Shown: positions 9,003-20,276, numbered from the stretch's first letter. The stretch is DNA of 64,000 nucleotides from Pseudomonas sp. F(2018) (GCF_005508865.1 NZ_SCOM01000003.1:583977-647976); one strand, 5' to 3'. The notes: generated by a model not told the origin, from the letters alone. Numbers and translations: made by a program.

Positions 9003-10229
9003 TTACGAAGGCTGGTAATCGGTGTTGAGGGTGGCGATCAGGCGGACCTGCTCTTCGTAGGTCTTGGCGAAGTCGCGGGCGAACAGGCGCTGGCTCCAGT
9101 CGTCGTCCTTCTCCAGCGCACGGAAGTGGCGCTGGTAGGCGCGCCAGCGGCTGCCGGAAGTGGCCAGCAGCGGCTTGCGGTCCTGCTCGAAGCGCAGGGT
9201 CAGCTGCTCCGGCGCGAACTGTTCGAACAGGCCCTGCACCGCCGTGCGGCTGGCGGCGAACAGCGCCACCTGGTGCGCCTGCAAGTCGCGGTAGGCGCGG
9301 CCGACGGCCTGCTCGGCCGGCAGCTGGCCGGGCTTGTTGCCGCGCAGCATGGCGGTGAGCGCCTCGCCGGCGTCGCCGACCTGCTTGAGCGGGTTGTTGC
9401 CGGCGCTCTGCACGGTGGTCAGGGCCAGGCGCAGTTCGTTCTTCAGCTCGCTGCGGGTGCGCAGGCTCTGCTGCAGGCCGGCCACGCTCTGCTTGAGCAG
9501 GCGCGCGGCCTGCAGGGCCAGGGCCTCGCGGGCCTCGGCATCGAGGTCATCGACTTTCACCCCGAGGGCATCGCCGAAGCGCTGCCAGAAGCCCTGCGGC
9601 AGCGGCTCGGCGGCTACCGGCACCTGCGCCGGACGGGCCTGCGGGCGCGGCACTTCAACCGGCGTCGGCTCCGCTTCGCGGACCAGTTCGGGCACCAGCA
9701 GGCTTTCCATGTCGATGCGCGCGTACTGGGTGCGTTCCTGCTCTTCCTCCGGCGCCTGCACCAGGCCGGCGAACTCGTCCAGCTGGCTGTAGCCGCGCGG
9801 GCGCTGTTCGAGGGCGGCGATCGGGTCGAGGTCGAGGAAGGCGTCGTCGGGGATGATGCTGCCGGCGTGCTGGCGCTGGCCGATCTGCTCCTCGAACTGG
9901 GCCGGGTCCTGCAGCACACGGGCGCGGATCTCCAGCTCGCCGAGGCAGTACACGCAACCGTGCTCGATGCGCTGCGGCTCGCCCTTGGGCAGGCGCGCGC
10001 CGTTGTCCTTGAGGGTCACGCCATTGCTGCTGATGTCGGTCAGGTAGAAGTGACCGTCGGCGTAGCTGACCTGGGCGTGGCGGTTGGAGAGGATGCGCTT
10101 GCTGTCCGGGATGGCCCAGTCGCATTCCTCGCCACGGCCGATCATGCCGCCGGCCTTCTTGAAGCTCTTGCTGGTCAGCAGACCCGGCGCGTACTGCTGG
10201 GCGCTGACGATATCGAATACCAGTTCCAT
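9003..10229 (-). CDS. fha2: TagH/Fha, FHA-domain T6SS regulator
   Basis: A 408-residue cytosolic protein with an N-terminal FHA domain (about residues 25-100: MIGRGEECDWAIPD, SNRHAQVS, DISSNGV). After a charged, variable linker the C-terminal half carries the T6SS FHA-associated domain (PQGFWQRFGD, ARDFAKTYEEQVRLIATL). FHA domains bind phosphothreonine. With a kinase and phosphatase in the same operon, this is the expected phospho-switch target that promotes T6SS assembly. It lies 10 bp upstream of tssJ and matches fha2 (PA1665). Confidence 0.94.
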   Translation of the reverse strand: MELVFDIVSAQQYAPGLLTSKSFKKAGGMIGRGEECDWAIPDSKRILSNRHAQVSYADGHFYLTDISSNGVTLKDNGARLPKGEPQRIEHGCVYCLGELEIRARVLQDPAQFEEQIGQRQHAGSIIPDDAFLDLDPIAALEQRPRGYSQLDEFAGLVQAPEEEQERTQYARIDMESLLVPELVREAEPTPVEVPRPQARPAQVPVAAEPLPQGFWQRFGDALGVKVDDLDAEAREALALQAARLLKQSVAGLQQSLRTRSELKNELRLALTTVQSAGNNPLKQVGDAGEALTAMLRGNKPGQLPAEQAVGRAYRDLQAHQVALFAASRTAVQGLFEQFAPEQLTLRFEQDRKPLLATSGSRWRAYQRHFRALEKDDDWSQRLFARDFAKTYEEQVRLIATLNTDYQPS

Positions 10230-10247
10230 GGTAGGGGCTCCTTGCGC

Positions 10248-10385
10248 TCAGTCTTCGCGCTGCTGTTCGGCGTGCGGGTCACCCAGCGGGCGGTACTCGT
10301 CGTCGCTGGACTTGTAGTTGCCGCCGCAGCCGGCGAGGCCGAGCAGGGCGGCGAGCAGGGTGGCGGTCAGAAGGCGGTGGGACAT
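10248..10385 (-). CDS. OrfX-like 45-residue lipoprotein
   Basis: A tiny lipoprotein: signal MSHRLLTATLLAALLGLAGC with the lipobox cysteine at residue 20, then a polar tail of 25 residues ending QQRED. The ATG at 10385 has GGAG eight bases upstream, so it is preferred over in-frame upstream starts that overlap sfa2. HSI-II of P. aeruginosa has a small orf (PA1664, orfX) at the same place between sfa2 and fha2, so this is probably its equivalent. Function unknown; presumably periplasmic or membrane-anchored. It is easily missed because of its size. Confidence 0.72.
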   Translation of the reverse strand: MSHRLLTATLLAALLGLAGCGGNYKSSDDEYRPLGDPHAEQQRED

Positions 10386-10431
10386 CGCGGGTTCTCCACT
10401 GGCGGTGACGGATAGGGAATTCATGGCGGCC

Positions 10432-11959
<1,528 letters not shown>

Positions 11960-11973
<14 letters not shown>

Positions 11974-14536
11974 AGGCCAGCGCTCCTTCACCGTCCAGGG
12001 TGGCGTGTACACGGGAGATGGCGGCGCCGCTGGCCATGGCATCCAGCAGGCGGTCGGCGATGCGCGGCAGCACGCTCTGCTCCAGCAGCTGGTCGATCAG
12101 CCGCGCGCCGCTCTCGCCGCTGGCGCAGCGCTCGGCCAGGTGTTCGAGCAGCACCGGGCTGTGGCTGAAGGCCAGGCGGCGTTTGCCCAGGCGCTGGCCG
12201 AGGCGCTCTAGCTTGAGCTGGATCAGCTCGCGGAGCACGGCACCGGCCACCGGGTAGTAGGGCACCACGCGCATGCGCGCCAATAGGGCCGGCTTGAAGT
12301 GGCGGCTCAGGGTCGGGCGGATCGCCTCTTCCAGCTGCTCCACTGGCGGCCGTTGCTCGCCCGCGCAGAGCGCTTCGATCTTGTCGCTGGCCAGGTTGGA
12401 GGTGAGCAGGATCAGGCAGTTGCGGAAGTTGATCTCGCGGCCTTCGCCGTCGTTGGCCACGCCCTTGTCGAAGATCTGGTAGAAGACGTTCATCACGTCC
12501 GGATCGGCCTTCTCCACCTCGTCAAGGAGGATCACCGAGTAGGGCTTCTGCCGCACCGCCTCGGTGAGCATGCCGCCCTCGCCGTAGCCGACGTAGCCGG
12601 GCGGCGCACCGATCAGCCGCGAGACGGTGTGCTTCTCCTGGAACTCGGACATGTTGATGGTGGTGAGGAAGCGCTCGCCGCCGTACAGCAGGTCGGCCAG
12701 GGCCAGGGCGGTCTCGGTCTTGCCCACGCCGCTGGGGCCGACCAGGAGGAACACGCCGGCCGGCGCGTCGTCCTTGTTCAGCCCGGCGGCGGCGGCGCGC
12801 ATGGCGCGGTCGAGCACCTGCACCGCCTGCTCCTGGCCACGCACGCGGGCGCGCAGGTCGCTGGCGAAGCTGGCCACCTTGGCGTTGTGTTCGCGAGCCA
12901 GCTGGCTCAGTGGCACGCCGGTCCAGTGACTGATCACCTCGGCCACCAGGCGCGGGCAGACTTCGAAGCTGACCAGGCGCTCGGCGCTCTGGGCGCTGGC
13001 CAGTTCGGCCTGGACTTCGCGCAGTTGGCTTTCCAGCGCGTCCAATTCATCGCTGCCTTCGGCGCGGGCCTGGGCGCATAGCTGGCGCAGGTCCAGCAGG
13101 CGCTCGGCCAGCTGGCGCTGTTCGCTCCAGCGCGCATCGATTTGCTGCAGTTCGCTTTCCGCCTCGGTCAGGCGCTGTTCCAGGGCGGCCAGTGCGGCTT
13201 CGTCCGCCGCCAGGCCGGCCTGCAGGTCGCGGCGCAGGGCCAGGCGCTGGCGCTCGCCTTCGGCCAGCTCGCCGCGCAGGCGCTCCAGTGCTTCCGGGGC
13301 GGCGGCCAGGCTGATGCGCACGCGGGCGCAGGCGGTATCCAGCACGTCCACCGCCTTGTCCGGCAGCTGGCGGCCGGCCAGGTAGCGCGCGGACAGTTCG
13401 GCAGCGGCCACCACCGCGTCGTCGCGCAGGTAGATGCCGTGGCTCTGCTCGTACACCGGGGCCAGGCCGCGGAGGATGGTCACGGCTTCCGGAACTGTCG
13501 GCTCGTGCAGCTGCACCGGCTGGAAGCGCCGGGCCAGGGCCGGGTCCTTCTCGAAGTACTTCTTGTATTCGCTCCAGGTGGTGGCGGCGATGGTGCGCAG
13601 CTCGCCACGGGCCAGGGCCGGCTTGAGCAGGTTGGCCGCGTCCGAGCCACCGGCCTGGGCGCCGGCGCCAATCAGGGTGTGGGCCTCGTCGATAAACAGG
13701 ATGGTCGGCTTGGCCGCGCCCTTCACTTCGTCGATCACCCCCTGCAGGCGGCGTTCGAACTCGCCCTTGACGCTGGCGCCGGCCTGCAGCAGGCCCATGT
13801 CCAGGCCGAGCAGTTCGACGCCGCGCAGCACTTCCGGTACTTCGCCGGCGGCGATGCGCAGGGCCAGGCCCTCGACCAGTGCGGTCTTGCCCACACCGGC
13901 TTCGCCAACCACGATCGGGTTGTTCTTCCGCCGGCGGGCGAGGATGTCGATCATCTGGCGGATGGCGCCGTCACGGCACAGCACCGGGTCGAGCTTGCCG
14001 TCGCGGGCGCGCTGGGTGAAGTTGTGAGTGAAGCGCTGCAGATTGGATTCGCCGGGCGCGGCCTGTTTGCCGGCGGCGGTCTGCGGCTGCTGGCTGATGG
14101 CGAAGTCGCGCAGGCGCTCGGCATCGATCTTCGCCAGCATTGGCTGGTAACGCGTGCCGGCATAGCGCAGCGGGTTGCGCAGCAGGGCGAGGAGCAGCGC
14201 GGCCTGTTCGATCTGGCTCTGGCCCAGTTCCAGGTTGGCCACCAGCAGGGCGTCCTGCAGCCACTGCACCAGCTCGGCGGAGAACACCGGGTTGCGCGAC
14301 TCGCTGGCCTCGCCGCGCGGCTGCAGGGTGGCGGCCAGCTCAAAGGCGTCCACCTCGGCGTCCTGCAGGGCGCGGGCCAGCAGGCCGTCGCGGCGCTCGA
14401 GCAGGCCGAGCAGCAGGTCTTCGACCAGGATCTTGCTGCCACCGCGCTGCAGGCAGCGTTCGGCGGCGGCTTCCAGCTCGCGGCGGGTCTCGGCGTCCAG
14501 TGCCTGGACCAGCTGTTGGAGGTCGACGTTGATCAT
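11960..14536 (-). CDS. clpV: ClpV/TssH, T6SS sheath-disassembly ATPase
   Basis: An 858-residue double AAA+ ATPase of the ClpB family. It has an N-terminal ClpN-like domain that binds contracted sheath, a first ATPase with Walker A GEAGVGKT (211-218), a coiled-coil middle domain rich in Glu/Gln/Arg (about 400-530), and a second ATPase with GPSGVGKT and GAPPGYVGYGEGG. It recycles contracted TssBC sheath. The normal length, an N-terminus unlike ClpB, and location between tssG and sfa identify it as ClpV rather than the chaperone. It corresponds to clpV2 (PA1662). Confidence 0.97.
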
Positions 14537-14548
14537 TTCATCAGTCCT

Positions 14549-15556
14549 TTAATGAGTCTTGCTGCCGATGGTGACGACGCCATCGGCCTGTTCGTGGCCG
14601 AGCCAGGAGGTCCAGCCGAGGTGGCAGGGGTTGTCCTGGCCGATGCGCAGCTCGCGGATTTCCTCGTGGCGCAGGGCCAGGCGGATGTCGTAGTCGAGCG
14701 GGTCGCGCAGGGTGAAACGCACCAGCGCGCAGAGCGGCTGGTAACCGCTGCCGATAGGCAGAAATTCGTGGAAGCGCGCCCAGCTCAGCTGGCGGATATG
14801 GATGCGGAACTTGCCGCCGCGGTCGCGCACCGAGTCGCCCAGCACCAGGCTCTCGCCCAGCTGGCTGTTGGCCAGGCCGAGGCGGTTGCGCTGCTCGGCG
14901 ATGATCTCCACGCGGCGCTCGACGCACTGCTCGATGCGCAGGTCGGCGTGCTTGAAGTAATAGCGCAGCACCGACTCGACCAGCGCCGCCGAGTGGGCGC
15001 GCAGACTGAGCAGGCCGAGGTAGGGCAGCAGGCGCCGCCAGTTGAGGTCCTCGGCGGCGCGGATGCGTTCGCCGCCCAGGCCGATCAGGGCGAACAGGCG
15101 CGCGGAAAACAGGTCGCGGGCGCCCTGGTCGTAGTGCGCGTAGTAGCGGTACTTGCGCCAGATCGGCAGGAGCAGGCGCTGCAGGCGGTCGTTGAACAGG
15201 TCGAGGAAATCGCGGGTGGTGTTGCCATCCGGACCATCGCCGAGCGCCTGCTCGCTGTAGAACGCCGGCAGCGGCGAGCCGGAGCCGAACAGGCCGACCA
15301 GGTTGATGCGCAGGCGCGCGCGCAGCTCGCCGTGTTCCTCGAAGAACTCCAGGCGATCGGTATCGCTGCCGGGGAAGCCCAGGCTGGGGTTGGCCTGGAA
15401 TTCCAGGCGCTCGTACAGCGCCTCCTCATCCAGCTCAGGATGGGCGGTGCGCAGACGATCCAGCACCTGCAGCACACCCTGGAACAGGCTGTACTCGCGG
15501 ATGCCCCGGCTGAGCCGGTTCAGAGCAGGGGCTGCTGCCCCATGCGCGGCGTCCAT
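14549..15556 (-). CDS. tssG: TssG, T6SS baseplate wedge
   Basis: A 335-residue protein with TssG features: SLFQGVLQVLDRL, NLVGLFGSGSPLPAFYSE, and the conserved C-terminal block GSGYQPLCALVRFTLRDPLDYDI. It forms the baseplate wedge with TssE and TssF and contacts TssK. The ATG at 15556 overlaps the tssF end by 37 bp; a slightly later start cannot be excluded. clpV begins 12 bp downstream. It corresponds to hsiH2 (PA1661). Confidence 0.95.
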   Translation of the reverse strand: MDAAHGAAAPALNRLSRGIREYSLFQGVLQVLDRLRTAHPELDEEALYERLEFQANPSLGFPGSDTDRLEFFEEHGELRARLRINLVGLFGSGSPLPAFYSEQALGDGPDGNTTRDFLDLFNDRLQRLLLPIWRKYRYYAHYDQGARDLFSARLFALIGLGGERIRAAEDLNWRRLLPYLGLLSLRAHSAALVESVLRYYFKHADLRIEQCVERRVEIIAEQRNRLGLANSQLGESLVLGDSVRDRGGKFRIHIRQLSWARFHEFLPIGSGYQPLCALVRFTLRDPLDYDIRLALRHEEIRELRIGQDNPCHLGWTSWLGHEQADGVVTIGSKTH

Positions 15557-17310
15557 TGGTACACCTCTCCCTGTGTGCTCTGTACGCGCAGCTCGTGATA
15601 CGAGTTGAGGCTGGCGTAGAGGGCGAAGAATTCATTGAGCACCGAGGCGAACAGGAACAGGTCCCCTTCGCCCAGGTAGCCGTCCGGGTCCATGGTCAAT
15701 TCGGTGCGCACGCCGCGAATTGGCAGCCCGCGGTGCAGGCGGTCGACGTGCTGGTGGGCGATCTTCTTCAGGCCGCCGAGCATGCGCTGGCTGACCTTGA
15801 GCGCGTGCTGGTCGTAGTGGCGCGGCAGGTCGTAGGTCTCGAGGATGACCTTGAGCGCCTCGACGTCGGCCAGCGACAGGTAGTTCAGCGACATGTTGGA
15901 GATCAGCTTCCACAGGTAGTCGCGGTGCAGCGGCGGCGCGTAGCTCGGCGTCACCGTGCCGATATTGCGAAAGGTGAGGAACTCCGGGGTGTCCTCGCTG
16001 GGCAGGCAGATGTCGCCCGGCTTGAGCTGGCGCGCCAGGCTCTGGTTGGTGCAGGTCAGCTCGATCGACAGGGTCTCCTGGGCCTCGCCACCGCGCTGGC
16101 CGAAGCTCAGCCAGGTCTCCATGCCGTCGCCGAGCAGCGACGACTGCTGGCGCACGCTGTAGTGCGGCCGCGCGCGCGGCTGGTCGAAGCTGGTGTCGTG
16201 CTCGAACGACTCGAACGGCACGTATTCCTCGTAGCCCATGCCGCCTGGTTTCCAGCCGGTCACCCGGTCCACCGAGAAGACGCCGCAGTGCTGCGGGTCG
16301 AGCTCGGCCGGCAGCAGCAGGTACTGGTCCTGCTTGCCGTCCAGGCGAATCGGGATGGCGTCGTGGGCGAACAGGTTGACCACCGGCGTGCAGTACAGGC
16401 GCACGTTGTCCAGGGTCGGGCGGATGCGCTGCAGGCCGGTCTTGCGGATGTCGAAGCGCAGCTCCAGGCCGCGGGCGCGCTCCAGCACTTCTTCTGGCTG
16501 GCGGGCGATGGCGTCCAGGCCCTTGAGGTCGACGAACAGGAACTTGTCCTGGAAGGCGAAGTATTCCTGCAGGTGGCGGTAGCCGCGGAAGGTGTTGTGC
16601 GGGTAGGGGATCAGCGCGTGGTCTTCGCTGAAGCCGACCGCCTCGACCTGGTTCGCCGGCAGAGCCATGGCCGGCAACGGCAGGCCGTGTTCGCCGGTCA
16701 GCGGTTGGCCCTCGCCATCCAGCAATACCAGCTGCAGGCCGCCGAGATGACGCAGCAGGCCGAGGTAGAGCAGCTGAGCGATATAGCGCTCGCCGGCCAG
16801 GTGCAGGCGCAGGGTACTCAGGCCGATCTCGCCGAGATGGCCATCGGCGCTCATCGCCAGGCGCAGGCTGAGCAGCGCGCCGCCGCCCTTCACCGAGTAG
16901 TCCAGGCCACTCAGTGCCAGTGGCAGCACCTCGGTGGCGTAGGCGGTGCGGAAGCGGCAGGTCACACCCTCGATGGCGCGTGATTCCACCGGCGTATGCC
17001 GCGGCACCGGCAGCGCCGGACCGGGACGCTTGAGCGGGTCGAATTGCAGCATGCTGAAGGCCGGCAGCGGGCGCATGTAGTTCGGCCAAAGCAGGTGCAT
17101 CAGCGAGTGGGTCAGCTCCGGCAGCTCGTCATCGAGCTTCTGCCGCAGGCGCCCGGTGAGGAAGGCGAAGCCTTCCAGCAGACGCTCCACATCCGGATCA
17201 CGGCCGGCCTGGCCAAGAAACGGCGCTAGCGCCGGGCTGCGCTCGGAGAAGCGCTTGCCCAGTTGGCGCAGGGCGGAGAGTTCGCTCTGGTAGTGGTGGT
17301 TGAACGACAT
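15520..17310 (-). CDS. tssF: TssF, T6SS baseplate wedge
   Basis: A 596-residue protein. The start MSFNHHYQSELSALRQLG at 17310 overlaps the preceding gene's stop as TAATG and is the usual TssF N-terminus; the open frame further upstream only shadows the lipoprotein gene. Typical blocks are DDELPELTHSLMHLLWPNYM, QEYFAFQDKFLFVDL and the C-terminal RGVRTELTMDPDGYLGEGD. TssF with TssG and TssE makes the wedges around the VgrG hub. It corresponds to hsiG2 (PA1660). Confidence 0.96.
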   Translation of the reverse strand: MSFNHHYQSELSALRQLGKRFSERSPALAPFLGQAGRDPDVERLLEGFAFLTGRLRQKLDDELPELTHSLMHLLWPNYMRPLPAFSMLQFDPLKRPGPALPVPRHTPVESRAIEGVTCRFRTAYATEVLPLALSGLDYSVKGGGALLSLRLAMSADGHLGEIGLSTLRLHLAGERYIAQLLYLGLLRHLGGLQLVLLDGEGQPLTGEHGLPLPAMALPANQVEAVGFSEDHALIPYPHNTFRGYRHLQEYFAFQDKFLFVDLKGLDAIARQPEEVLERARGLELRFDIRKTGLQRIRPTLDNVRLYCTPVVNLFAHDAIPIRLDGKQDQYLLLPAELDPQHCGVFSVDRVTGWKPGGMGYEEYVPFESFEHDTSFDQPRARPHYSVRQQSSLLGDGMETWLSFGQRGGEAQETLSIELTCTNQSLARQLKPGDICLPSEDTPEFLTFRNIGTVTPSYAPPLHRDYLWKLISNMSLNYLSLADVEALKVILETYDLPRHYDQHALKVSQRMLGGLKKIAHQHVDRLHRGLPIRGVRTELTMDPDGYLGEGDLFLFASVLNEFFALYASLNSYHELRVQSTQGEVYQWTPRMGQQPLL

Positions 17311-17807
17311 TAGTGGGCCTGCTCCTTGGCCGATTCGAGACAGAGCCAGTAGCCCTCGATGGACTCTGTTTCTGAGGTGGCCATGTGTTCCGGCCGCAGC
17401 ATCAGTCCCGATAGTTTCATTGGCGCCGACGGACACCCATATGAGCTCATCCAGATGCAATGGCGGGTGTGATAGAGGGGTGCGCTGACCTTGATATCGG
17501 TCCGGCACTGCGGCGCGTCGGCCAGCAGGGCGAACAGGCGATAGTCGCGGTGTTTGGCAAAGGCGAAACGGCCCTCGGAGTCGCTGCTGGTTTCGTAGCG
17601 CCAGGACTCGTCGCTGCCGATAGCCAACTCGATCTTGGCATTGGCCACCGGCTGACCCGTTTCGGCGGACAGCACACGGCCCTCGATGGCCGGGTTGCGG
17701 GTCACCGAATGCGGGTAGGGCACGCAGGCACCGAGCATCAGGGCGATGCCGCAGAGTGCGAGGGTGTCCCGTCCCGCATGCGGGAGAGTGGTATGGCTGG
17801 CGAACAT
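17310..17807 (-). CDS. Accessory lipoprotein with carboxypeptidase-regulatory-like fold, inside the T6SS operon
   Basis: A 165-residue protein with an N-terminal signal (TLALCGIALMLGAC, lipobox cysteine at 28) and a mature domain resembling transthyretin/carboxypeptidase-regulatory-like folds: IEGRVLSAETGQPVANAKIEL, then SDSEGRFAFAKHRDYRL. The C-terminal 40 residues are unlike anything I recognise. It lies 9 bp after tssE and its stop overlaps the tssF ATG, so it is cotranslated with core baseplate genes. To my knowledge the P. aeruginosa HSI-II operon has no gene at this position. A periplasmic or outer-membrane accessory role is an inference from the signal and context only. Confidence 0.8.
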   Translation of the reverse strand: MFASHTTLPHAGRDTLALCGIALMLGACVPYPHSVTRNPAIEGRVLSAETGQPVANAKIELAIGSDESWRYETSSDSEGRFAFAKHRDYRLFALLADAPQCRTDIKVSAPLYHTRHCIWMSSYGCPSAPMKLSGLMLRPEHMATSETESIEGYWLCLESAKEQAH

Positions 17808-17816
17808 CCTTGTTTC

Positions 17817-18224
17817 CTACCTGACCTTCACTTGCCCGCTGCCATCCAGCTGCGCGGCGAAACTGACCTGGCGCTTGATGCCATCGACCTGCAGCAGCCC
17901 TTCGATGGCGAAGTTGAGGCTGAGGGGGTCGTGCTCACGCGGCAGGGAAATGACCCGCACCTGCTTCAGGCGCGGCTCGTATTGTTCGATGAAGCGTTCG
18001 ATCGCCATGCGCGCCTGCTGCAATGCGTCGTGCAGCGACAGGCGCATGTCGTTGAGATCGGGCAACCCGTAGTCGGGCAGCGTCTGCACGCTGCCCGCCC
18101 GGGTGCTGAGCATCTTGGCCAGATGGGCAGCCACCGAGGCCATCACGCTCACCTCGTGGTCGAGGCGGGCGCGGCCGACGGTGTCACCGCCGAGGCGCTC
18201 GAACAGGCTGCCGTATCCAGTCAT
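17817..18224 (-). CDS. tssE: TssE, gp25-like T6SS baseplate protein
   Basis: A 135-residue protein with the gp25/lysozyme-like baseplate fold: SLFERLGGD at the N-terminus, the conserved block TLPDYGLPDLNDM, then IERFIEQYEPRLKQVRV. TssE starts sheath polymerisation and joins TssF/TssG. Length is normal. It follows tssC by 7 bp. It corresponds to hsiF2 (PA1659). Confidence 0.95.
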   Translation of the reverse strand: MTGYGSLFERLGGDTVGRARLDHEVSVMASVAAHLAKMLSTRAGSVQTLPDYGLPDLNDMRLSLHDALQQARMAIERFIEQYEPRLKQVRVISLPREHDPLSLNFAIEGLLQVDGIKRQVSFAAQLDGSGQVKVR

Positions 18225-18231
18225 TTAGCCC

Positions 18232-19707
18232 TCACTCCTTGTCCAGCTTGCCGACCAGCGACAAGGTGAAGTCGGCACCCATGTACTTGAAGTGCGGGCG
18301 CACGTTGAGGCTGACGCGGTACCAGCCCGGCTCGCCTTCCACGTCGCTGACGATCACCTGTGCGGCGCGCAGCGGACGGCGGCTACGGACTTCCGAGCTG
18401 GGGTTCTCTTGGTCGGCGACGAACTGGCGAATCCACTTGTTCAGCTCCAGCTCCAGGTCGGTGCGCTCTTTCCAGGCGCCGATCTGCTCGCGCTGCAGCA
18501 CCTTCAGGTAGTGCGCCAGGCGGTTGACAATGAACAGGTAGGGCAGCTGGGTGCCGAGCTTGTAGTTCAGCTCGGCGGTCTTGCCTTCCTCGCTGATGCC
18601 GAAGAACTTCGGCTTCTGGGTGGAGTTGGCGGAGAAGAACGCGGCGTTGTCGCTGCCCTTGCGCATGGTCAGGGCGATAAAGCCTTCTTCGGCCAGCTCA
18701 TATTCGCGACGGTCGGAGACCAGTACTTCGGTGGGAATCTTGGTCTCGATCTCGCCCATGCTCTCGAAGTGGTGCAGCGGCAGGTCTTCCACCGCGCCAC
18801 CGCTCTGCGGGCCGATGATGTTCGGGCACCAGCGGAACTTGGCGAAGCTGTCGGTCAGCTTGGAGGCGAAGGTGTAGGCGGTGTTGCCCCACAGGTAGTG
18901 CTCGTGGTTGCCGGCGACGTTCTCCTTGTAGACGAAGGTCTTCACCGGGTTTTCTTCCGGATCGTAGGGGTTGCGCAGCAGGAAGCGCGGCAGGGTCAGG
19001 CCGACGTAGCGCGCGTCTTCACGCTCGCGGAAGCTCTGCCACTTGGCGAACTGCGGGCCCTCGAAGTGATCCTTGAGGTCCTTCAGGTTGGGCAGGCCGG
19101 TGAAGCTCTCCAGGCCGAAGAATTTCGGGCCGGCAGCGGCGATGAACGGCGCGTGGGCCATGCAGGCGACGGAGGCCACGTGCTGCATGCACTTGATGTC
19201 CGGCGAGCTGGGGTCGAAGAAGTAGTTGGCGACGATGGCGCCGACCGGCTGGCCGCCGAACTGGCCGTACTCGGCGGTGTAGATGTGCTTGTACAGGCCG
19301 GACTGGGTGATTTCCGGGCTGTCCTCGAAGTCGTCCAGCAGGTCCTGCTTGGAGGCGTTGAGGATCTCCAGCTTGGTGTTCTCGCGGAAGTTGGTGCGAT
19401 CGACCAGCAGCTTGAGGCCGCGCCAGGATGATTCCAGGGCCTGGAAGTCGGCGTGGTGGAGGATCTCGTCCATCTGCCGGCTGAGCTTGGCGTCGATCTC
19501 CGCGATCATGCGGTCGACCATGGCCTTCTTCACCGGCTCGTTCTGGTTGTGCGGCTTCAGCAGCTCTTCGATGAAGGCGGACACGCCACGCTTGGCGATG
19601 TCATAGGCTTCGTCGTCCGGGGTCAGGCGGGTTTCCGCGATGATGCGGTCGAGAATGCCGGCTTCGGCGACATTCCGGGTGCTTTCCACTACTGCACTGG
19701 TGCTCAT
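18232..19707 (-). CDS. tssC: TssC/VipB, T6SS contractile sheath large subunit
   Basis: A 491-residue protein of normal length with TssC hallmarks: LESSWRGLKLLVDRTNF, PVGAIVANYFFDPSSPDI, PRFLLRNPYDPEENPVKTF, FRWCPNIIGPQSGGAVEDL, and the C-terminal block HFKYMGADFTLSLVGKLDKE. It forms the contractile sheath with TssB and is later recycled by ClpV. It lies 23 bp after tssB, the usual pairing. It corresponds to hsiC2 (PA1658). Confidence 0.98.
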   Translation of the reverse strand: MSTSAVVESTRNVAEAGILDRIIAETRLTPDDEAYDIAKRGVSAFIEELLKPHNQNEPVKKAMVDRMIAEIDAKLSRQMDEILHHADFQALESSWRGLKLLVDRTNFRENTKLEILNASKQDLLDDFEDSPEITQSGLYKHIYTAEYGQFGGQPVGAIVANYFFDPSSPDIKCMQHVASVACMAHAPFIAAAGPKFFGLESFTGLPNLKDLKDHFEGPQFAKWQSFREREDARYVGLTLPRFLLRNPYDPEENPVKTFVYKENVAGNHEHYLWGNTAYTFASKLTDSFAKFRWCPNIIGPQSGGAVEDLPLHHFESMGEIETKIPTEVLVSDRREYELAEEGFIALTMRKGSDNAAFFSANSTQKPKFFGISEEGKTAELNYKLGTQLPYLFIVNRLAHYLKVLQREQIGAWKERTDLELELNKWIRQFVADQENPSSEVRSRRPLRAAQVIVSDVEGEPGWYRVSLNVRPHFKYMGADFTLSLVGKLDKE

Positions 19708-19730
19708 GCTCGGGCTTCCTTGTCGAGAAT

Positions 19731-20237
19731 TCAGGCGTCTTGCTGGGCTTGGGCGGCGAGGCCCAGTTCACCCAGTACGCGGTCACGGGAGTCGTCGTCG
19801 GAGAGGACGCTTTCGATCGCCTTGCGGAAGGCCGGGGCGTTGCCCAGCGGGCCTTTCAGGGCGACCAGGGCATCGCGCAGCTCCATCAGCTTCTTCAGCT
19901 CGGGGACCTGGTCGACCACGGCGGCCGGGTTGAAGTCCTTCATCGAGTTGATGCGCAGCTGCACCGGCAACTCGTCGGCGCTTTCCTCGTCCTGCAGACG
20001 GTTGGGCACGTTGAAGGTCAGGCTCAGCTCCTGCTTGCCCAGCACTTCGTCGAAGTTGTTCTTGTCGATGCTGATCGGCTTGCGATCCTCGATCTTGCGG
20101 TCGTCGGCGCGCTGGGTGAAATCACCCAGAACCATCAACTTGAGGGGCAGTTCGATCTCTTCCTGAGCACCACCGGTCGCCGGTTTGAAGGTGACGTTGA
20201 TGCGTTCCTTGGGTGCTACCGAGCCTTCTTTGGCCAT
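19731..20237 (-). CDS. tssB: TssB/VipA, T6SS contractile sheath small subunit
   Basis: A 168-residue protein. The N-terminal part MAKEGSVAPKERINVTF and the LPLKLMVLGDFTQRADDRKI block are standard TssB, as is the acidic region ELPVQLRINSMKDFNP. It forms heterodimers with TssC. It lies 39 bp after tssA. It corresponds to hsiB2 (PA1657). Confidence 0.98.
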   Translation of the reverse strand: MAKEGSVAPKERINVTFKPATGGAQEEIELPLKLMVLGDFTQRADDRKIEDRKPISIDKNNFDEVLGKQELSLTFNVPNRLQDEESADELPVQLRINSMKDFNPAAVVDQVPELKKLMELRDALVALKGPLGNAPAFRKAIESVLSDDDSRDRVLGELGLAAQAQQDA

Positions 20238-20276
20238 GGTTGTTCTCCTTTACTGTTAAGCGGAGGCCTTGCGGCC

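Noticed and set aside
7233..10415. 1060-codon plus-strand frame opposite tssK, tssJ and fha
   Set aside because: Same artefact: it spans three real genes on the other strand and has no recognisable protein features.
15520..17508. Longer tssF with a 66-residue N-terminal extension
   Set aside because: The extension shadows the lipoprotein gene; MSFNHHYQSEL at 17310 is the family N-terminus and is TAATG-coupled.
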